DNA of 64,000 nt from JBBRCE01 sp038205115 (GTDB lineage Bacteria > Planctomycetota > Planctomycetia > Pirellulales > JBBRCE01). This document shows positions 59,608 to 64,000 of this stretch, piece after piece. The stretch's first letter is position 1. Each line of letters starts with the position of its first letter. A program made the translations under genes and the position numbers. The notes beneath the pieces are model-generated. The model worked only from the letters and a program-made list of their open reading frames with translations. It was not told where the DNA came from and did no database searches. Where the stretch lies: positions 1 through 64,000 of the forward strand of contig JBBRCE010000015.1 of the NCBI GenBank assembly GCA_038205115.1, written 5' to 3'.

Positions 59608-62600
59608 ATGTCTTCGTTTTCGCTTGCTTTGCCCTTGTTGGCCGAGACTAAAAATCTCGTTGACTCAATTTACCGCTTGCCGATCTTGCTGGGAGCCGTG
59701 GCACTTTCGATTGCCATTGCCTACCAATGGGCGAAGTCGATGCGGATGCCCGACCAGTTTTGGAAGCTGGCCCTGGTCTTGGCATCCATGACCTGGGGCG
59801 TGGTTGGCATGGCCGTTTACTGGCCGCCCAAGTTGGGCATCGATCTGTCTGGCGGCGTAATCTTGGTTTACGAAATCGATCAGCAAAAAATCGATCTGCC
59901 CGAGATCCAACAGCGGTTGGAAAAACGGCTGGCTGAAGAGCAGATCACGGACGCGACCGTCCGCACCGAACCGAACGAAAACCTGGTGATGGTTGAAGTG
60001 CCGGCTGGCAACAAGTCGGAGTTGGATAAGATTCGACCGCTTGTCGCCGGTTTGAGCACCAACAAGTTTTCGATGGACGCCGCCAATTCCAAGGGGCCCG
60101 CCGCGGATCGCACCGTGACGTATCAGGCCAAGCCGTCCAAGAATGACGTCAAAATGGAACCGATGATCACCGCCATCAGTCGCCGGGTCAATCCGAACGG
60201 CACCAAGGAGATCACCATCCGCCCTTACGGCAGCTCGCAGATGGAAATCATTATTCCGGAGGTCGACAAGAACGAAGTCGAGCGGATCAAGCAAAACATC
60301 AGCACCGCCGGCAACCTGGAATTCCGCATCGCAGCGAGTCCGGTGAAAGACAACGACATCATCGAAGAGGCCGACAAGACCCGCGGTGACCGCGTCGAAA
60401 TGGAAGTGCCTTCGGGCAGCGACGACAAAAAAACCGTGACGCGCGAGGTCGCACGTTGGGTGACGCTCGACGAACGAGAGCTGACGCGCGATCCTAGTGA
60501 AATCAAAGGCAAAGCGGACGAAAAAGGCAAAGTGACGCTCGATGGACTGAAATATCGCTACGCTTCGCTGCACTTGCGTTCCAAAGGCACGGACGATAAA
60601 GGCAACGTCATCGCTCAAGCGCTGTTGTTGACTGACCGCGACCAAGACAGCGTGACATCGCAAATTGAAGGCGGCCTGCTGAGCAACGCTGGGACGGGTT
60701 ACGGCGATAAAGTCAACTCGTTGGCGGTGCATTTCAGTTTTAAGCCTAAGGCGGCCAGCCGGTTTTACGCACTCACCAGCGCGAACTTGCCGGACAAAAA
60801 TCTTCCCGATAACAGCGTCTTTAAATTCCGCAATTTGTGCATTGTGCTCGATGGCAAATTGATGTCGCATCCCACGGTCAACTCGGCCATTAGCGACAGC
60901 GGCCAGATTTCCGGCAATTTCAGCCAAGCCGATGTCGATTGGTTGGTCAACGTTTTGAATGCTGGTAGTTTACCCGCTTCGCTCAACAAAACGCCCATCA
61001 GCCAGCAGCAGATCAGCGCCCAATTGGGCGCCGATACGGTGAAAAAAGGCGCGCTGGCAATGGCCGTTTCGGTGATTGCCATTTTGATCTTCATGATCGC
61101 CTACTATCGTCTGGCGGGCATGATTGCCTGCTGGGCCATGCTGGTCAACTTGGCCTTGACCGTGTATTTGATGATCATCATGCAAGCGGCGTTTACGCTG
61201 CCGGGTCTGGCCGGTCTGGTGCTCGGCGTGGCCATGTGCGTGGATGCCAACGTGCTGATTTACGAGCGAATCCGCGAAGAGCGCGAGCGCGGCGCTGGCT
61301 TACGAATGGCCATCCGCAACGGTTTCCACCGCTCGACCGCCACGATTGTCGACGCACACGTTACGACGCTGATTACGGCCGTGATTTTGTATTGGGTGGG
61401 CACCGAGCAGATTCGCGGCTTTGCCGTCACGCTGATCATCGGCTTGCTACTCAACATGTACACGGCTTTGTTTTGTTCGCACGTGTTCTTTGACGTCGGC
61501 GAACGCCGCAATTGGTTCAGCGACCTCAAAATGCACCATTTGTTCGGTCAAACCACCATCGACTTCATGAAGTTGCAACGCATCTGCATTCCGGTGTCGG
61601 TGTTGTTGATTGTGGCGGGAATCGCCGGTGCGTGGATCCGCGGCAAGGAACTGCTGGATATTGACTTCAATGGCGGTTCGTCCGTGCAAGTGGTGTTCAA
61701 AAAGGATCGACCGACTGCGATTGGCAAAGTGCGATCCGTGGCAGAGAAGGTTTTGGCGAACGTCTCGGTCAGCAGCGTGCAGATTGAAAACGAACCGACC
61801 GAAAGGCATTACAAAATTGACTCGGCCGAAACCAATATCGAAACGGTCCGCAAAAAACTCGCCAGTCCCGAGGCGTTTGGCGAAGACCTGCAACATTACG
61901 AAATGAGTTACGATTCGATCAAGCCCGTGGTCGCAACCAGCAAGCCGGCCGGCAAACCGTCGTCAGAAAAGCCCGCCGAGGAGAAGCCCAAGGCGGACGC
62001 CAAGCAAAGCCAGATTCGCGACGGTTTTCCGGTCTCGACCCGCGTCGCCATGAACCTGAGCAGTCCGCTGCAAGCCTTGGCCTACGACGACAAGGATGGC
62101 GCGAAGAAAGACGATGTGAAGAAAGACGATGTGAAGAAAGACGATGTGAAAGCGGACGATCCGAAAAAGGCCGCGACGAAATCGGACGACGCGCCCACAG
62201 ATTCGGCCGCAGACAAGCCGGTCGATGTGAAACCGTCCGACAAATCGGCTGCGGGTGACGCCACCACCGCTCAGCAACCTACGGAGAAGAGTTCGGAGAA
62301 GAAAGCCGAAAACGCCAACGACTTGGAAGCTCGACCGCCCGTGGATAAAACGGCCAAGCCGCCGGTGGCGCCCGTCACGCCCGACAGCAAACTGTCGGAC
62401 GAGGATCGGGAGTTCGACGGCGGCTCCGAGGTCAATCTGAAGTTCCCTGAAGAGATCAACTACGAGACGCTGAAGGACCTGCTGGATAGTACATTGGCTA
62501 CGACTGCCGGCGGCACATTGCCCGGTTATCGATTGAGCAATCCCGCGTACGAGTTCGGTAGCAAGAAGACCTACTCTGACTGGCATTTGAGGACGAGCCT

Positions 62601-63303
62601 GTCGCCTGAAAAGACGGGCGAAATGCTCGAATCGCTCAAGGGTGAGCTAAACGCCCGGCCGGTGTTCCTCTCGGCCACCGCCATCGGTGGTAAAGTCGCC
62701 GGCGATACCGAGAAACAAGCCATCCTCGCGGTGCTGGTCAGCATGGCCTGCATCGTGATTTACATTTGGATTCGATTCCAAAACGTGGTGTTCGGTTTGG
62801 GCGCCGTGGTGGCATTGATTCACGACGTGATCATACCGGTCGGCATCATGGCCTGGTGTTATTACTTGTCGCGCATTCCGCTGTTCGAACATTATTTAGG
62901 CATCCAACCCTTCCAGATTAGTTTGCCGGTCATGGCCGCCATTCTGACGTTGATGGGCTACTCGCTCAACGACACGATCGTGGTCTTCGACCGAATTCGT
63001 GAAGTTCGCGGCAAGAGTCCGGATATCACGGCGGAAACCGTCAACGTCAGCATCAACCAAACGTTGAGCCGCACGGTGTTGACCTCGTTCACCGTGTTTT
63101 TGGTGGTGCTGATTCTTTACATCTGGGGCGGTGAAGGCGTGCATGCCTTTGCCTTTGCGATGCTCATTGGCGTCGTGACCGGAACGTACAGTTCGATTTA
63201 TATCGCAGCGCCGATCCTGGTGGGCTTGTTCAAGCCGGAAGCCACTCCGGCACAACGTCGCGCCACGCAATCCAGCCGCGAAGTTAAGCCCAAGCTGACA
63301 TAA
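59608..63303 (+). CDS. secDF: Fused SecDF protein-export subunit
   Basis: 1231 residues, SecD and SecF in one chain. Two N-terminal helices (about 25-45 and 52-72) precede the GIDLSGGV motif near 76, where SecD normally has one helix. The large P1-type periplasmic domain runs to about 480, followed by the SecD helices (GLAGLVLGVAMCVDANVLIYERIREE). SecF begins near 655 with its DIDFNGGSSV motif (686-690). Its periplasmic part is interrupted by a disordered Lys/Asp-rich stretch with a 15-bp repeat, and a second FDGGSEVNLKF motif follows near 935. The C-terminal helices (LMGYSLNDTIVVFDRIREVRG) are intact. GGAAG eight bases upstream supports the start. Confidence 0.95.
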   Translation: MSSFSLALPLLAETKNLVDSIYRLPILLGAVALSIAIAYQWAKSMRMPDQFWKLALVLASMTWGVVGMAVYWPPKLGIDLSGGVILVYEIDQQKIDLPEIQQRLEKRLAEEQITDATVRTEPNENLVMVEVPAGNKSELDKIRPLVAGLSTNKFSMDAANSKGPAADRTVTYQAKPSKNDVKMEPMITAISRRVNPNGTKEITIRPYGSSQMEIIIPEVDKNEVERIKQNISTAGNLEFRIAASPVKDNDIIEEADKTRGDRVEMEVPSGSDDKKTVTREVARWVTLDERELTRDPSEIKGKADEKGKVTLDGLKYRYASLHLRSKGTDDKGNVIAQALLLTDRDQDSVTSQIEGGLLSNAGTGYGDKVNSLAVHFSFKPKAASRFYALTSANLPDKNLPDNSVFKFRNLCIVLDGKLMSHPTVNSAISDSGQISGNFSQADVDWLVNVLNAGSLPASLNKTPISQQQISAQLGADTVKKGALAMAVSVIAILIFMIAYYRLAGMIACWAMLVNLALTVYLMIIMQAAFTLPGLAGLVLGVAMCVDANVLIYERIREERERGAGLRMAIRNGFHRSTATIVDAHVTTLITAVILYWVGTEQIRGFAVTLIIGLLLNMYTALFCSHVFFDVGERRNWFSDLKMHHLFGQTTIDFMKLQRICIPVSVLLIVAGIAGAWIRGKELLDIDFNGGSSVQVVFKKDRPTAIGKVRSVAEKVLANVSVSSVQIENEPTERHYKIDSAETNIETVRKKLASPEAFGEDLQHYEMSYDSIKPVVATSKPAGKPSSEKPAEEKPKADAKQSQIRDGFPVSTRVAMNLSSPLQALAYDDKDGAKKDDVKKDDVKKDDVKADDPKKAATKSDDAPTDSAADKPVDVKPSDKSAAGDATTAQQPTEKSSEKKAENANDLEARPPVDKTAKPPVAPVTPDSKLSDEDREFDGGSEVNLKFPEEINYETLKDLLDSTLATTAGGTLPGYRLSNPAYEFGSKKTYSDWHLRTSLSPEKTGEMLESLKGELNARPVFLSATAIGGKVAGDTEKQAILAVLVSMACIVIYIWIRFQNVVFGLGAVVALIHDVIIPVGIMAWCYYLSRIPLFEHYLGIQPFQISLPVMAAILTLMGYSLNDTIVVFDRIREVRGKSPDITAETVNVSINQTLSRTVLTSFTVFLVVLILYIWGGEGVHAFAFAMLIGVVTGTYSSIYIAAPILVGLFKPEATPAQRRATQSSREVKPKLT
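62101..62160 (+). repeat. 15-bp tandem repeat coding for KKDDV pentapeptides
   Basis: Four 15-base units at 62101-62115, 62116-62130, 62131-62145 and 62146-62160. Units 2 and 3 are identical (GTGAAGAAAGACGAT); the outer two differ at a few bases. They lie in the disordered linker within the SecF periplasmic region of secDF. Confidence 0.95.
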
Positions 63304-63518
63304 ACGAAGCGAGTTTTAGCATCACGTCGAAGCGAGCAAGTGAGCGCGACGGTCAGCGCAGGCCGTTGCGCTGGCGGTGTTACCGTTGGCGGATCGCGGC
63401 CCAAATGCAGGCTTCGGTTCAGTCGATGTTCGATCTGCGGCTGGCTTGCCAAAGCGTACTTAGCGGATTACTTTGATTATGCCAACTCCGTTCGCTTTCG
63501 CCGTCACGAGTACGCGCC

Positions 63519-64000
63519 ATGACAGTTTCGCCCGCGACGCTTGCCAAGCTCGCGCATTTCGACACGCCGACAATCTGTAACGTGATTGAGTTGTTCGACG
63601 TGCGCCCACGGAATCGTGGCTACATGGATGCGCGGATCACCAGCGCCTTTCCGGCGCTGCCACCGATGGTGGGCTTTGCCGCCACGGCGGCGTTCCGTAG
63701 TGACGCCGCGCCCAGCGGCGGCGACGCTTACGGCAGTATGGAAAAGCAAATCGAACAATTTGCCCAATTGCCGGGTCCGGCGGTCGTGGTGTTTGCCGAC
63801 CTCGACGACCCGGCCGTCAGCGCCACGTTTGGCGAGGTCATGTGCAGTACCTACAAGGCGTTCGGTTCCGCGGGGTTGATCACGTCCGGCGCCGGACGCG
63901 ATTTAGATCAAGTGCGGGCACTCAACTATCCGTGCTTTACGGGCGGAACGATTTGCGCTCATGCCTACTGCCATATCTTGCACATTGGCTTGCCGGTACG
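63519..64000 (+). CDS. RraA-like protein, cut by the window edge
   Basis: 160 codons from the ATG at 63519 without a stop to the end of the window. The sequence is RraA/HMG-aldolase-like: SPATLAKLAHFDTPTICNVIE at the N terminus, FADLDDPAVSATFGEVMCST and GLITSGAGRDLDQVR in the middle, the last with the Arg-Asp pair of the family's active-site loop. Relatives are RNase E inhibitors or class II pyruvate aldolases; the RD and GE motifs here fit the aldolase-type group better, but the C terminus is missing. It begins 215 bases after secDF and may be separately transcribed. Confidence 0.8.
   Translation, partial: MTVSPATLAKLAHFDTPTICNVIELFDVRPRNRGYMDARITSAFPALPPMVGFAATAAFRSDAAPSGGDAYGSMEKQIEQFAQLPGPAVVVFADLDDPAVSATFGEVMCSTYKAFGSAGLITSGAGRDLDQVRALNYPCFTGGTICAHAYCHILHIGLPV

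Overview
The window looks like chromosomal DNA of a planctomycete, most likely Pirellulales-like. This is inferred from gene content: an operon of BatA-type, VWA and DUF4175-type proteins, an NPCBM-domain protein, very large exported proteins with no clear family, several multihaem cytochromes c, a fused SecDF next to yajC, and an HscC-type Hsp70. The DNA is GC-rich. Several starts are GTG or TTG, and Shine-Dalgarno sequences are variable. I found no tRNA, rRNA, CRISPR array, transposase, integrase or phage gene.

Layout. 1-1145: the first bases of a minus-strand gene, then about 1.1 kb without a convincing gene. 1146-7064 (minus): acs, panB, an ABC-exporter-like protein whose ATPase motifs are all degenerate, a 36-residue membrane microprotein and a YbaK-type deacylase. 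7421-19310 (minus): a tight operon running BatA/VWA, VWA, DUF4175-like, small exported protein, Tat-exported terpene-cyclase-fold protein, NPCBM protein. 19545-28067 (minus): a surface-glycan set with a DegT aminotransferase, an SDR epimerase/dehydratase, two related polytopic membrane proteins (one fused to an acyltransferase-3 domain), a GT2 glycosyltransferase and an Ig/cadherin-like anchored protein. 28217-32011 (plus): a promoter, two related outer-membrane-barrel-like proteins and a GT10 fucosyltransferase-like enzyme, followed by a probably frameshifted minus-strand gene.

32901-43488 (plus) is the most interesting region, a compact six-gene electron-transfer locus. It encodes a membrane protein with two H-x13-H helices (predicted dihaem cytochrome b), a decahaem cytochrome c, a NuoE-NuoF (HoxF-like) NADH diaphorase, an 842-residue fusion of a HoxU/NuoG-type ferredoxin, two cyclic-nucleotide-binding domains and a DmsB/HybA-type four-cluster ferredoxin, and two pentahaem cytochromes c. 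Together these suggest a route for electrons between NAD(H) in the cytoplasm and about 20 covalently bound haems outside it, with a cyclic-nucleotide sensor built into the iron-sulfur subunit. I do not recognise this arrangement as a described complex.

43652-47618 (plus): hscC with an overlapping membrane partner, an exported histidine phosphatase and a VOC protein. 47628-58600 (minus): two overlapping genes for giant exported proteins that appear to be three copies of one roughly 1200-residue module, two of them fused. 59116-63303 (plus): yajC and fused secDF with an apparent duplication inside the SecF periplasmic domain. The right edge cuts an RraA-like gene. Pentapeptide-coding 15-bp tandem repeats recur in disordered segments of four unrelated genes.
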